Part shown: positions 1 through 8,848 of the stretch, piece after piece
Layout of the letters: each line of letters begins with the position of its first letter
How positions within the stretch are numbered: the stretch's first letter is position 1
DNA from: Clostridia bacterium
GTDB taxonomy: Bacteria > Bacillota > Clostridia > Oscillospirales > Acutalibacteraceae
Direction: 5' to 3'
Length of the DNA stretch: 38,683 bases
Assembly: GCA_017516485.1 (NCBI GenBank)
Contig: JAFXCH010000027.1
Location: forward strand, 1-38,683
Program-made: the position numbers and the translations under genes
The notes under the pieces: model-generated
What the model was told of the DNA's origin: nothing
Database searches by the model: none
What the model saw: only the letters and a program-made list of their open reading frames with translations

Positions 1-285
1 ACAACAATCCTTGTTGCTGTTGTTAAGGGTAAGGACATCACAGTTGACGGCATCAACGCTGCTATGAAGGCTGCTGCTAACGATTCCTTCGGTTACAACG
101 AGGAGCCGATCGTTTCTTCTGACGTTATCGGTATGCGTTACGGCTCACTCTTCGATGCAACTCAGACAATGGTTGCTAAGATTGATGACGACACATATCA
201 GGTACAGGTTGTTTCTTGGTACGACAACGAGAACTCCTACACAAGCCAGATGGTTCGTACAATCAAGTACTTCGCAGAGCTTTAA
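1..285 (+). CDS. gap: Glyceraldehyde-3-phosphate dehydrogenase, C-terminal part (partial)
   Basis: The reading frame is open from the first base of the window and stops at 283-285, so the N-terminal two thirds lie outside. The visible ~94 residues carry the C-terminal GAPDH signature: VSSDVIG, then GSLFDATQT, then [17 protein letters not shown] and a final YFAEL. GAPDH converts glyceraldehyde-3-phosphate, NAD and phosphate to 1,3-bisphosphoglycerate in the cytoplasm; the NAD-binding half and catalytic Cys are not in view. A strong hairpin terminator follows 20 bases after the stop, so it ends its transcription unit here. Codon choice is strongly biased (GTT, CTT, ATC, AAC, AAG), as expected for a highly expressed gene. 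Confidence 0.97.
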   Translation, partial: TTILVAVVKGKDITVDGINAAMKAAANDSFGYNEEPIVSSDVIGMRYGSLFDATQTMVAKIDDDTYQVQVVSWYDNENSYTSQMVRTIKYFAEL

Positions 286-304
286 TCTAAATATTTCTTG
301 CAAC

Positions 305-342
305 AAATGGCACTGTTCTGCTGAACAGTGCCATTTTCTTTT
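305..342 (+). terminator. Rho-independent terminator after gap
   Basis: A 14-bp perfect stem (305-318 with 323-336, core TGGCACTGTTC) with a 4-base TGCT loop, followed by TTTTCTTTT. It lies 20 bases downstream of the gap stop codon. Confidence 0.93.
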
Positions 343-415
343 ACAAATATTATGTTGAAATGTTAAAAATAAAATGTTATTATAAGCACATAATTAAGTT
401 TTGTGAGGTACGGCA

Positions 416-1621
416 ATGAATAAAAAGGCAATTAAAAGCATAATAGCCTTTATAAAAATGCTTAAGGCACCGGCGCAGATGATACCTTATATCGTCTCGT
501 TGGTTATTACTTTTATCCGCCGACAAACTGATGGAGATAAGGCGGCGCTTATCAGTATTGAGCAGCAGGGCTTTGTGTGCCGTAAAAGTCTTGCAATAGC
601 AGGCGGATGCGGTTCACCGGCTGTTGCTGCACGTGCAGACGGCAGTGTTGATATTGTTTTTGCTTGCAGCCGTACTGTTAACGGTGCGGTTATATATTCG
701 CTCTGCCATTGTCACAGCAGTAATCCTCTTATGATTTCTTCAGAGGACCGCCGCTTCATTTATGATTCACCCATGCAGATAGGTAATGTTACCGCAACAT
801 CTACACCTTACGGTGTGCTTATAAGCTGGCGTACAAAGCTCGCTTCAAAGCTTCATGTGCCTTCACGTAACGAAAGTGCTGTTACGAATAGTCTGAAAGC
901 TAAAAATGCTGAGCTGTTTGCGACACTCTCCGACGAAGAAAAAGAAGGCGGCACATACTATGCATTTCTGCCTTCTGAAGATAACGGTTTGGTTAACTTC
1001 AAAAAAGCACCTTGTGAGCTTACTCAGGGTGCGGTTATGCTGTCAGACAATGAGTTTTTGTGGATGGGTAATCTGAACGGTACTGCTGTTGCATATAAAA
1101 GCACCGATAAGTGTAACACCTTTACAAAAATCGGCAGCGTGCCTGCCATCCCCGGTGGCAGACTTGTTTCTCAGGTCAGCTGTGCAAAGATTAAAAACGG
1201 CAGACTTATCTGTATATTCTCATCAATGGGCGAGCTGTTTATTTCATATTCCGACGATATGGGTATGCGCTGGAGCTTACCGCATATGCTCAATGTAAAA
1301 GGTGTTTCTCCGAATATCTGTATGAGAGCAGACGGTATAATGGCACTCAGCTACGTACAGCCTGATAAAAAGGTTTCAATACGCACTATGCTCAGTATTG
1401 ATGGGCAGTACAATTGGCTTGAGGAGCGCGCTCTGGTTATTTCTACGGCGGATAATTGCCGCAGACCGTATACTGTTGACCTCGGTGGCAAATTCTATAC
1501 AGTAAGCCGTCAGCGTTTTGCAGGTGAGAAGGAATCGAGCATTGTGTTTACCCAATGGAAACCTCACCCCGATGATGAAAAAGCAATAAATGAGAAAACT
1601 GAAAAGAAAAATGGAAAGTGA
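416..1621 (+). CDS. Sialidase-like / BNR-repeat protein with N-terminal hydrophobic segment
   Basis: The 401-residue product has a basic start followed by a hydrophobic stretch (about residues 8-34), which could be an uncleaved signal anchor. The rest reads like a six-bladed sialidase-fold propeller: a clear Asp-box (S-x-D-x-G-x-x-W) is seen in SYSDDMGMRWSLP at about residue 280, and a degenerate one in STDKCNTFTKI. Related predicted proteins are often called exo-alpha-sialidase or BNR-repeat proteins. I cannot identify the catalytic Arg triad or Tyr/Glu pair with confidence, so glycosidase activity is not established; a carbohydrate-binding role is equally possible. The ATG is preceded by GAGG at 404-407 with 8-base spacing. 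The gene is monocistronic, between the gap terminator and the convergent GLUG operon. Confidence 0.62.
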   Translation: MNKKAIKSIIAFIKMLKAPAQMIPYIVSLVITFIRRQTDGDKAALISIEQQGFVCRKSLAIAGGCGSPAVAARADGSVDIVFACSRTVNGAVIYSLCHCHSSNPLMISSEDRRFIYDSPMQIGNVTATSTPYGVLISWRTKLASKLHVPSRNESAVTNSLKAKNAELFATLSDEEKEGGTYYAFLPSEDNGLVNFKKAPCELTQGAVMLSDNEFLWMGNLNGTAVAYKSTDKCNTFTKIGSVPAIPGGRLVSQVSCAKIKNGRLICIFSSMGELFISYSDDMGMRWSLPHMLNVKGVSPNICMRADGIMALSYVQPDKKVSIRTMLSIDGQYNWLEERALVISTADNCRRPYTVDLGGKFYTVSRQRFAGEKESSIVFTQWKPHPDDEKAINEKTEKKNGK

Positions 1622-1661
1622 ATCCATAATGCTGACAGGTGCGGTAGTTATAGTTGAGAAT

Positions 1662-1696
1662 AGCTTAATATCACTTGGCTATAAAGTGATATAGCT
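1662..1696 (+). other. Imperfect hairpin downstream of the sialidase-like gene
   Basis: ATATCACTT (1668-1676) pairs with AAGTGATAT (1684-1692) around a 7-base loop, and flanking AGCT blocks extend the symmetry. No proper T-run follows, so it is a weak terminator or a transcript-end hairpin at best. The rest of 1622-1825 shows no gene. Confidence 0.4.
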
Positions 1697-1825
1697 TTAC
1701 AGTTTGGGTAACTATTATGATGTCAGTCTGAAAGAAGTAAGGCGGAATTTGAGTATCTGCCTATGTAACTGAGTGATATAAAGAGTTTTATAATGTTGAC
1801 TAAATAAATATACCTATAAAAATTC

Positions 1826-1863
1826 AAATCCCTATGTCAGTGAAATTTGACATAGGGATTTTT
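1826..1863. terminator. Bidirectional terminator between convergent genes
   Basis: A 14-bp perfect stem (1826-1839 with 1848-1861, core ATCCCTATGTCA) and 8-base loop. On the plus strand it is followed by TTTTT; on the minus strand, a few bases beyond the stem, by ATTTTTAT. It serves the plus-strand unit and the minus-strand GLUG operon ending at 1874. Confidence 0.88.
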
Positions 1864-1873
1864 CTATGATGAT

Positions 1874-4372
1874 TTAAAACCAGAAGAATCCGAGAAGAAT
1901 GATTCTTATTATCCATTGCCACCAGGAGTAATAAACTTCAACCTCAAGCTGTACGCTGTATTCTTCGTATGTTACGGTCACTGTTTGCAAACCTGTTATA
2001 TTGCTGTCAAAACCACTTGCCGTCATAAGCGATGTGTCATCAATAACTTTTACTGTACCATCGGGCTCGGTTATTGTAATTTCAATTCCGCTTAAATCCA
2101 CAGCGGATGATTTATAAATATATTTTGTTTTGTCAGGCAGCTTGGTTATTTCAGCAGATGCGGCAGGCAGAAGAATTTCAAACTCGCTGAATCGGCTTAC
2201 TTCAAAAATTATATAGCCGTTTTCAACTTTCAACGTTCCGTCCGCAGATGAGAGCTTTTCTCTGCCACCGTCAGTGAAATGATGATAAATAACAACGTCG
2301 GTTCTTTCTTTATAATCGTCGGGTAAAGGCATTTTTACGGTGACGGTAAAACCGTCGTTGGGTTGAACGACGTTACCGTTTTCACTTACTGTTTTGATAT
2401 TGTATATACCTATCTGCTTGTAAGTGTTACCTTCTACCATATAAATTCCGCCGGGTTCTCTGCCGCTTGTTATTTCGCTTACTTCAAGCGTTACTTCTTC
2501 GTTGAAGCAATCCTGCGAGTATATTGCGGTAACATTGTAAGTATCTGAAGCGGCGACCTTATATTCACGGGTGACTGTTTCGGTACAGCCTTCATTTTGG
2601 CAAAATGCAGTTTCACCAAGACCGTTTTCATCAGGCACAAAGTCATTGAAATTGTGCCCTTTTGCCGGATGTTCAGTATCTTCGACAGAGTTTGTTGTTC
2701 CGCAACCGTTGGCGATACAAACGGCGGTTTTCGTGCCGTTATTTTCACAATCCGCATCGTTGTTGTATATATATTCTCCCCATTCGTGCTTATGATTTCT
2801 GATATTGGTTTCACCGCAGGAGCATTCTGCGGTCTCAGTGCATTTATCCGGGTTTACAATATAATCTTCAAAGCAGTGCTCGTGCAGTTGGGTATTTGTA
2901 TATCTGCAACCACCAAAAACACATTCTGCTGTTAATTCAGTATCTGAAGTGAGCTTATATTCGCCCCATATATGTTCTGTATGGAATCTTCTCAGCTGAG
3001 CAAAACCTTTGTTTGTATTATCACCGTCGCCGATAAATTTTTCTGAGCCGTCTGAATAACGCATTTTTAAAGTAGCTTCACTGAATGCTGATATGCCGAG
3101 ATCTTTGCCTTCCCATACCGCATAATTATAACCGTCGTCATATAGCGAATCCCGATACATATCGTACATAAGGTCGATAATACCGTCCGAGTCTGCTTCA
3201 GATACGTCGTTACCTACAAAAAAGCAACCGTTCATTGCAAAGATGTTTGATGTGTTATAAGAGCCGCAGAATTTCCCGCTGTAGCTTGCGGTTACCGTAC
3301 CTGCCGTATAGCAATAGTTTATTGTGTTGTCTTCGTCAATAGGGTATATCCCGCCTGCAAAGCCGCCGGCGTAGTTGTTACCCGCAATATTACCTGTGTT
3401 GTAGCAATATGATATTCGGCATTTATCAATATATCCTATAAGACCGCCGGTTGTTTTGCCGCCGGCAATATCACCTTGGTTACAACATTCTTCAATCGTA
3501 CAGTTCGAAGCTTTTCCTATAACGCCTCCGATACAGCTGTTTGCAGAGCCTTCAACTGTTGAAAGATTTCTGCAACCGATGATTTCACAGGTTTCGGCAT
3601 AGCCTATTACTCCGCCTGTATATGTGCTGTTGGCTGTTACCGAGCATTCGATACTGCAGTTTTCAATTTTTGAATTTATTGCTTTTGCACACAAAAAGGC
3701 TGTTGCTTCACCTGCTTCGTTGTTAGCGGATACGCTTTTGCCCGAAACAGTTATATTACGGATTTCTGCACCGTCACATAGAGCAAAAATCCCTGTGAGA
3801 TTAGCTTGCTCAGTGTTAATTTCAACGTTGGTTAAGGAATGTCCCAAACCGTCGAATGTACCGCAGAAGGTTTCAATAGGCTGCATTTTGTATCCGTTAT
3901 CAGAATGGATTTCAATATCGTTTATAAGTGCGAATGAAACGTCGGCTGTATCTTGTGTGCAAATTTCTGTGAAGATTTTCCACTCATCAAAATTACTGAT
4001 AGTGTAAAGCTTGCCTTTTTCAAGGCTTACGGCTTCGGAGAGCGGAACAGCATTTAATCTTAAATGTTGTTCGTCGGGCAAAGTGTTTGTTTCGTTACAG
4101 CCTTCTTTGGTACAATGTGCTGTTTTGGTGCCGTCAACGTCGTTAGCGGCATCGTTATTATAAACGTACTCTCCCCATGTGTGATAATGTGATCTTCTTT
4201 CTATACCATCACAAGCATAATATATGCATTGGCGACTTTCAGAGCTATTATACATTTCCCATTCACCGTAATCACAGCTCGGGACGCCTATGCCATCATA
4301 GTGAAGTCCGAAAGGAACAGGGAATTCACCGCTTTTACCGGCAAAATATATTCCGAAATAACCCCATTCCAT
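1874..4372 (-). CDS. GLUG-repeat surface protein, downstream part (probably frameshifted from the upstream ORF)
   Basis: The 832-residue frame has no signal peptide and no convincing Shine-Dalgarno before its first ATG, which lies inside the end of the upstream frame (85-base overlap, this frame is -1 relative to it). Order of parts: a first His/Cys module with HTWGEYVYNND and C-x4-C at about 63-103; GLUG-type beta-helix repeats (pattern GG.IGY, GGLIGY, GGFAGG) at about 185-380; three further WGEY/C-x4-C modules at about 480-610; a beta-rich segment; a Big_3-like bacterial Ig domain at about 735-810; and a very hydrophobic aromatic tail, WWQWIIRIILLGFFWF, at the end. It is most simply the C-terminal two thirds of a secreted ~1,200-residue adhesin-like protein. 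Function is unknown. Whether it is made depends on the frameshift being real, programmed, or an assembly error. Confidence 0.75.
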   Translation of the reverse strand: MEWGYFGIYFAGKSGEFPVPFGLHYDGIGVPSCDYGEWEMYNSSESRQCIYYACDGIERRSHYHTWGEYVYNNDAANDVDGTKTAHCTKEGCNETNTLPDEQHLRLNAVPLSEAVSLEKGKLYTISNFDEWKIFTEICTQDTADVSFALINDIEIHSDNGYKMQPIETFCGTFDGLGHSLTNVEINTEQANLTGIFALCDGAEIRNITVSGKSVSANNEAGEATAFLCAKAINSKIENCSIECSVTANSTYTGGVIGYAETCEIIGCRNLSTVEGSANSCIGGVIGKASNCTIEECCNQGDIAGGKTTGGLIGYIDKCRISYCYNTGNIAGNNYAGGFAGGIYPIDEDNTINYCYTAGTVTASYSGKFCGSYNTSNIFAMNGCFFVGNDVSEADSDGIIDLMYDMYRDSLYDDGYNYAVWEGKDLGISAFSEATLKMRYSDGSEKFIGDGDNTNKGFAQLRRFHTEHIWGEYKLTSDTELTAECVFGGCRYTNTQLHEHCFEDYIVNPDKCTETAECSCGETNIRNHKHEWGEYIYNNDADCENNGTKTAVCIANGCGTTNSVEDTEHPAKGHNFNDFVPDENGLGETAFCQNEGCTETVTREYKVAASDTYNVTAIYSQDCFNEEVTLEVSEITSGREPGGIYMVEGNTYKQIGIYNIKTVSENGNVVQPNDGFTVTVKMPLPDDYKERTDVVIYHHFTDGGREKLSSADGTLKVENGYIIFEVSRFSEFEILLPAASAEITKLPDKTKYIYKSSAVDLSGIEITITEPDGTVKVIDDTSLMTASGFDSNITGLQTVTVTYEEYSVQLEVEVYYSWWQWIIRIILLGFFWF

Positions 4373-5472
4373 AGATATTCTTCAAGCTGTGCAAAAATAT
4401 CAGCGTGTAAAACATCCACAAAATTTGTCGTTTTCATCTCTTCTTCGGTGTAAGTTTTAAAGATGTTTTCTTCATCTTTTTCGCCCATATAATAGCACTG
4501 ATTAACGCCTGCGGTGTCACCTGTAAAGCTGTGGCAAAAACCGGCATTGTTATTTGTCTCGACAGCTGCGTAACTTATATTCAGTGTTCTCAGAATGTCA
4601 TAACCGTCATCAAAATAGTAAAGATCTATTGACGAAGCGAACTGACCTGCGTTTTCGTCGGCACAGTTAACTGTACCTATTGCGGCACAATGCTCAAACA
4701 AAGTGTCATCACCTGTGATTTTTCCTGCGAATCCACCTGCTGTACTGCTTGCAGTGATATGTGAGTTGCTCATAGTGCCGCTGACTTCACATACAGACAT
4801 ATATCCTGCAAATCCGCCAACTATAGAATTGCCTTTAACATATCCTTCAGCATAACAATCCCTTATCGATGTTCCCAACATTGAACCCGCATATAAGCCG
4901 ACCTTATCGTCTTCGCATATAACAATACCTTCGACTGAACAATTGCTTATATATCCTGAATTGGAAAAGGTATCTGCAAGAATACCTTTAGATGTTACAA
5001 AAGAGTTCTTTATGCTGAGATTAGTTATAGTAGGTTGAAAGTAAGTTCCGAAAAGGCTGTTGAGATAAAGGCCGCTTATTGTGTGACCGTCGCCTAAAAA
5101 TGTGCCTTTGAATCCTTTACTGCTTTTGTTGCCGATTGACTCTAAAACAATAAGGTCTGTACATTCTTCAACAGGTTTGTTGTTATAAAGTGGTTCTCCT
5201 GATTCGGAAAGTGAAAATTCACCGCTGTTCACAACAATGTCATTTGTGAGCCAAAAGCTGGCACCCTCGCATTTGTTGCCGTCTTCGTTGACGATTTTTA
5301 CAAGTGCTTTTAAATCGTCAACGGTGCTTATGTAGTATTTCTGTCCGCTTTTTATTACCGTGTCTTCGGGCAGGGTGCTTTGCACGGTATCCGTGTCATC
5401 ATTTGCAAAAGCAGTTGGGACAGAGATGAAGAGTATCACCAAGCATAATAATAAAGATAATATTTTCTTCAT
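4288..5472 (-). CDS. GLUG-repeat secreted surface protein, N-terminal part
   Basis: The 394-residue frame begins with a clear signal peptide (MKK, hydrophobic core, cleavage near AFA-ND at residue 23-25), preceded by AAAGGAGG with 7-base spacing. The mature part opens with YYISTVDDLKALVKIVN, which resembles the start of other GLUG/filamentous-adhesin-like proteins, and then shows repeats such as GFKGTFLGDGHTISGLYL, YAGSMLGT, VGGFAGYM and AGGFAGKI. It stops shortly after the expected repeat end, and the following frame continues with the same type of protein. The gene starts 29 bases after the sigma-factor gene and is therefore co-transcribed with it. It may bind a host or plant glycan or another cell, but nothing in the sequence names a ligand. 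Confidence 0.8.
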   Translation of the reverse strand: MKKILSLLLCLVILFISVPTAFANDDTDTVQSTLPEDTVIKSGQKYYISTVDDLKALVKIVNEDGNKCEGASFWLTNDIVVNSGEFSLSESGEPLYNNKPVEECTDLIVLESIGNKSSKGFKGTFLGDGHTISGLYLNSLFGTYFQPTITNLSIKNSFVTSKGILADTFSNSGYISNCSVEGIVICEDDKVGLYAGSMLGTSIRDCYAEGYVKGNSIVGGFAGYMSVCEVSGTMSNSHITASSTAGGFAGKITGDDTLFEHCAAIGTVNCADENAGQFASSIDLYYFDDGYDILRTLNISYAAVETNNNAGFCHSFTGDTAGVNQCYYMGEKDEENIFKTYTEEEMKTTNFVDVLHADIFAQLEEYLWNGVISEYILPVKAVNSLFLSDFTMMA

Positions 5473-5501
5473 ATTAAAACCTCCTTTTATAACGGTTGTG
5501 T

Positions 5502-6920
5502 TTAAAGCAATGCTTCAAATGTGTAAGTTTTACCTTCTTGGGCGGCGGTGTCAATGCCGTCACCGTAGATTCCTGCCATAGCTTCATAGCCGTTTTGACT
5601 TACAATGGTAATAAGATAGTCCCACGTGAGGGCTGTACCTGCTTCGACGTTTATAGTTAAGGTGTCAACAACGTTATCGTCAAAATCGAGAATATCAATG
5701 ATAAGTGTTGCAGGTGCCTGCGTGACTTTTTCAGTGGTTTGAGGCTCAGCTGTAGTTGTTTCTGTCGGCTTTTCGGTTGAGGGTACAGCAGTTGTCGGTG
5801 CAGTGGTCGTAACAGCAGTAGTTGAAGGTAGAGTTGTGGTTGGCAGGTGTGTTGTCTGCGGTACTGTAGACGAAGTAACAGGTCGGGTTGTACTGTCTGT
5901 CGGTTTTGTGTTGCTTTGAGTAATTGAGTCGATAATATTTAATATAGGTATTTGTGATGCTGTTTCAACAGTTGTTTCTGTGGTATATGTTTCGCTATAA
6001 AGTATATTATCTGAAAGCTGTGCAGACGTGGTTACATATTCGGTGTAAGCCTGTGTCGGCTGGTCTTGTTGAACGATGTTTTTTATTACGCTTACCGTGC
6101 CGACTGTTGAGCCTCCGACAAGTGTTGCGGCTACGGTACCTGCAACAATTTTTTGTGTAACAGACATTGTTGCAAGCTTTGCGGCAACACCCGTGCTTGC
6201 AGTGGCTGTTGAACTGCTTACGGTAGATACGGAACTGCTGAGTGCAGTCATAACAGATGAAGAAGCTGTGCTTGCTGAAAAGGCGGCACATACGGTGAGG
6301 GAAGACCTGTTTAGTGCCCAAACAATAACTCCTATAGGTGCGGCAGTGTAGATAGCAGTTTTGCCGAGCTTTTCAAAGCTTGACTTAATATCTTTTCTGG
6401 CACTGAAAAGTCTGTGTTTAACTGTACCGGTGGGAACGTTGAGAATTTCGGCAATTTCATTTATATTCATCTGTGCGTAATATTTCATAATTACGCAAGC
6501 ACGTTTTTCTGCTGTGAGTTCATCAATAGCGGTCATAACCTGTGCACACAACTCATCTTTGTCAGCTTTTTCTTCGGGGTAAAACTCCGTGCTTTCTTCG
6601 AGAATGTAATCATACTCCTCGTTGTCGATGCTTTCAAAAAACACTTTGTTATTCCTCCTGAGCAGATCTTTGCTTTTGTTAATCGCAATCTGATAAAACC
6701 AACTTGTAAAATTTCGTTCAGGATCTATTTCATCAATTTTCTCAAGCATTTTTACGTAACTTTCTTGTAATATATCCTCGGCATCTTGCTCGTTTTGTAC
6801 TATTTTAAGTATGAAAAAATATGTATGTCCGCTTGTAAGCTTGTATAGCTCATTGAAGGCTTTTTTGTCACCTTTTTTTATCTTGCATATCAGCTTTTTT
6901 ATTTTTTCATTTTGTTGCAC
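5502..6920 (-). CDS. ECF-type sigma factor fused to a membrane helix, Thr-rich stalk and extracellular domain
   Basis: This 472-residue protein combines a full ECF sigma factor with an outer part. Region 2 spans about residues 18-92 (AFNELYKLT, DAEDILQESYVKML, NFTSWFYQIAINKSKDLLRR), region 4 about 125-178 (MNINEIAEILNVPTGTVKHRLFSARK). A hydrophobic stretch at about 189-203 and a better membrane helix at about 258-281 (KIVAGTVAATLVGGSTVGTV) follow, then a Ser/Thr/Pro-rich stalk (330-402, many TTT and PTT) and a compact ~70-residue C-terminal domain starting TLIIDILDFDDNVVDTLTI. The layout implies a cytoplasmic sigma factor tethered to the membrane with an outside sensor. It heads the operon with the GLUG surface protein. 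The start is GTG at 6920 with GGTGA upstream; the next ATG is four codons further. No separate anti-sigma gene is seen nearby. Confidence 0.85.
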   Translation of the reverse strand: MQQNEKIKKLICKIKKGDKKAFNELYKLTSGHTYFFILKIVQNEQDAEDILQESYVKMLEKIDEIDPERNFTSWFYQIAINKSKDLLRRNNKVFFESIDNEEYDYILEESTEFYPEEKADKDELCAQVMTAIDELTAEKRACVIMKYYAQMNINEIAEILNVPTGTVKHRLFSARKDIKSSFEKLGKTAIYTAAPIGVIVWALNRSSLTVCAAFSASTASSSVMTALSSSVSTVSSSTATASTGVAAKLATMSVTQKIVAGTVAATLVGGSTVGTVSVIKNIVQQDQPTQAYTEYVTTSAQLSDNILYSETYTTETTVETASQIPILNIIDSITQSNTKPTDSTTRPVTSSTVPQTTHLPTTTLPSTTAVTTTAPTTAVPSTEKPTETTTAEPQTTEKVTQAPATLIIDILDFDDNVVDTLTINVEAGTALTWDYLITIVSQNGYEAMAGIYGDGIDTAAQEGKTYTFEALL

Positions 6921-7044
6921 GATAGGTCACCGCAATTCAGAAATAATTGATATCGGTATTATAATAACACTTTTTTATTGTGAATTAAATGTTTGTGTTC
7001 AATAATTATACGTTTTAAATGACCGTTTGGTTTGATTTTTAGAT

Positions 7045-7087
7045 AAAAAATAAAATATCCTGTCTTCAGTTAAGAAAACAGGATATT
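7045..7087 (-). terminator. Terminator after the GH2 gene
   Basis: Read on the minus strand, a 14-bp stem with one G-U pair (7074-7087 with 7054-7067, core ATATCCTGT), 6-base loop, then TTATTTTTT. It lies 8 bases beyond the GH2 stop. Confidence 0.88.
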
Positions 7088-7094
7088 ATCACGT

Positions 7095-8831
7095 TTATTT
7101 TTCTATTGCTGCAGGGGCTGCGAATGCGTCGCGGATTTTTTTGAAGTTCTCTTCTGTGAACTTCATTGAGCGGTCATAGTAGTAGATACCGTTCTGCTCC
7201 TGCTCGATGTTTGTGAGCTGTGTGTAGCAGTATGCACAGCACTGGTCGCAGTCAAGAATTGCCTTTGTAAGGCCGCATATACGCTCGACTGCTTCGTCCT
7301 CTGTCTTGGGAGTCTGGCCGTAGCCCCAGCCTGCTTCACCGGGTGCCCACCATGTGCCGCCGTACTCGCTGACGAAGTAAGGTTGACCGCCGTAACTCTG
7401 ACGATGCGGATGCGGCTCGTGTACCTTACCTGCGGCAAGGTCGTTTACAGCCATCATAGCTGTGAACTTTTCAACGTCCTGCTCGTATTCGTGTATATCG
7501 TATATATCTGTTAAAACGTGGAAGTTACCGCTTGTATCGATACAGGGACGTGTATTGTCAGCTGCCTTTGTAATAAGGTAGATGTTTTTGAGTACATCGT
7601 CATACTGCTGTCTGCCATTCATATCCCATGTTTCGTTGAAGGGACACCAACCTACTATTGCAGGGTGGCTGTAGTCGCGGTCAATTTCTTCGAGCCACTG
7701 CGGAGCAAACTGTGCAAGCGAATAGGGCTCAGTGTGGTTTGTGCCCCAGTTAGCATATTCGCCCCATACGATGTAGCCGAGACGGTCACAGTGATAGAGA
7801 AATCTCTGCTCAAATACCTTCTGGTGAAGTCTTGCACCGTTGAAGCCTGCGGCAAGTGAAAGCTCAATATCCTTAACAAGTGCTTCGTCTGTAGGTGCGG
7901 TGTAGATACCGTCGGGGTAGAAGCCCTGGTCAAGTACAAGTCGCTGGAATACAACCTTACCGTTGATGCAGATTGCGTTTTTGTTGAGTGATACTGTACG
8001 CAGACCGAAGTAGCCGTTTGCTGTATCGATTATTCTGCCGCCCTTTACAAGCTCGTACTTGAGGTCATAAAGTCTGCCGTTGCCAACTTCCCAAAGATGC
8101 GCTTCATTGAGTGCCATTGATACGTTTACGGTGTTGCACATAACGTCTGCAACTGCTGTGCCAACCTCTTCACCGTCGTAGTATGCTGTAAGCTGAAGCT
8201 CCATATCAGTTATATCACCGACAACAGAGATGTCGCAGTTGATGATACCCGAAAGGTCAGCAGTTCTGATTTTTGAGTTTGAGATATACGTGTCGGCAAC
8301 CTGCTCAATCCATACGGTCTGCCAGATGCCTGTTGTTCTTGTGTAGTCACAGCCATGCGAGTAAAACTCTTCGCTCTGCTTGCCGCGTGGCTGTGTGCTT
8401 GGAAGAAGGCGGTCAACAGCGTTTACAACGACTGTATTTTCGCCGTCAACCACAGCCTTTGTGATATCGTAAACAAAACCTGTATAGCCACCTATATGTG
8501 TGGGGAATTCCACACCGTTTACCCATACTGTTGTTTCGTAGTCGCAGGCTTCAAAGTGAAGAAGAGTTCTGCCTTCGCCTTTTATGAGATTGAACTTGCG
8601 TCTGTACCAAACGCTGTTCATAAAGTCTTTGTAACATATGCCTGAAAGCTCACTTTCGGGGCAGAAGGGGACAATTATTTTCTTGGTGAATTCTGCATCG
8701 GCCTCGTACATTTTGCGTGCCTTGCCGCTTACACCGAAGTCAAATTCAAATTCCCATTCGCCATTGAGATTTATGTAACTCTCACGGACAAATTGAGGAC
8801 GGGGATATTCTGAACGGGGTATGTTATTCAT
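7095..8831 (-). CDS. Glycoside hydrolase family 2 protein (beta-galactosidase/beta-glucuronidase type)
   Basis: The 578-residue protein has the GH2 order: N-terminal jelly-roll sugar-binding domain (about 1-180, with NLNGEWEFEFDFG and VWYRRKF), an immunoglobulin-like domain (about 180-280), and a TIM barrel from about 285. The acid/base Glu is E400 in WCPFNET and the nucleophile is probably E489 in YFVSEYGGTWW. No signal peptide is present, so it acts in the cytoplasm on imported glycosides. The substrate cannot be fixed from sequence: beta-galactoside, beta-glucuronide, beta-mannoside and arabinopyranoside enzymes share this fold. It starts 17 bases after the pncB stop with GGAGAG before the ATG, so it is likely the second gene of that transcript. 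It is shorter than LacZ (~1,000) and close to GusA-like lengths. Confidence 0.9.
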   Translation of the reverse strand: MNNIPRSEYPRPQFVRESYINLNGEWEFEFDFGVSGKARKMYEADAEFTKKIIVPFCPESELSGICYKDFMNSVWYRRKFNLIKGEGRTLLHFEACDYETTVWVNGVEFPTHIGGYTGFVYDITKAVVDGENTVVVNAVDRLLPSTQPRGKQSEEFYSHGCDYTRTTGIWQTVWIEQVADTYISNSKIRTADLSGIINCDISVVGDITDMELQLTAYYDGEEVGTAVADVMCNTVNVSMALNEAHLWEVGNGRLYDLKYELVKGGRIIDTANGYFGLRTVSLNKNAICINGKVVFQRLVLDQGFYPDGIYTAPTDEALVKDIELSLAAGFNGARLHQKVFEQRFLYHCDRLGYIVWGEYANWGTNHTEPYSLAQFAPQWLEEIDRDYSHPAIVGWCPFNETWDMNGRQQYDDVLKNIYLITKAADNTRPCIDTSGNFHVLTDIYDIHEYEQDVEKFTAMMAVNDLAAGKVHEPHPHRQSYGGQPYFVSEYGGTWWAPGEAGWGYGQTPKTEDEAVERICGLTKAILDCDQCCAYCYTQLTNIEQEQNGIYYYDRSMKFTEENFKKIRDAFAAPAAIEK

Positions 8832-8848
8832 ATTTATACTCTCCTGAT

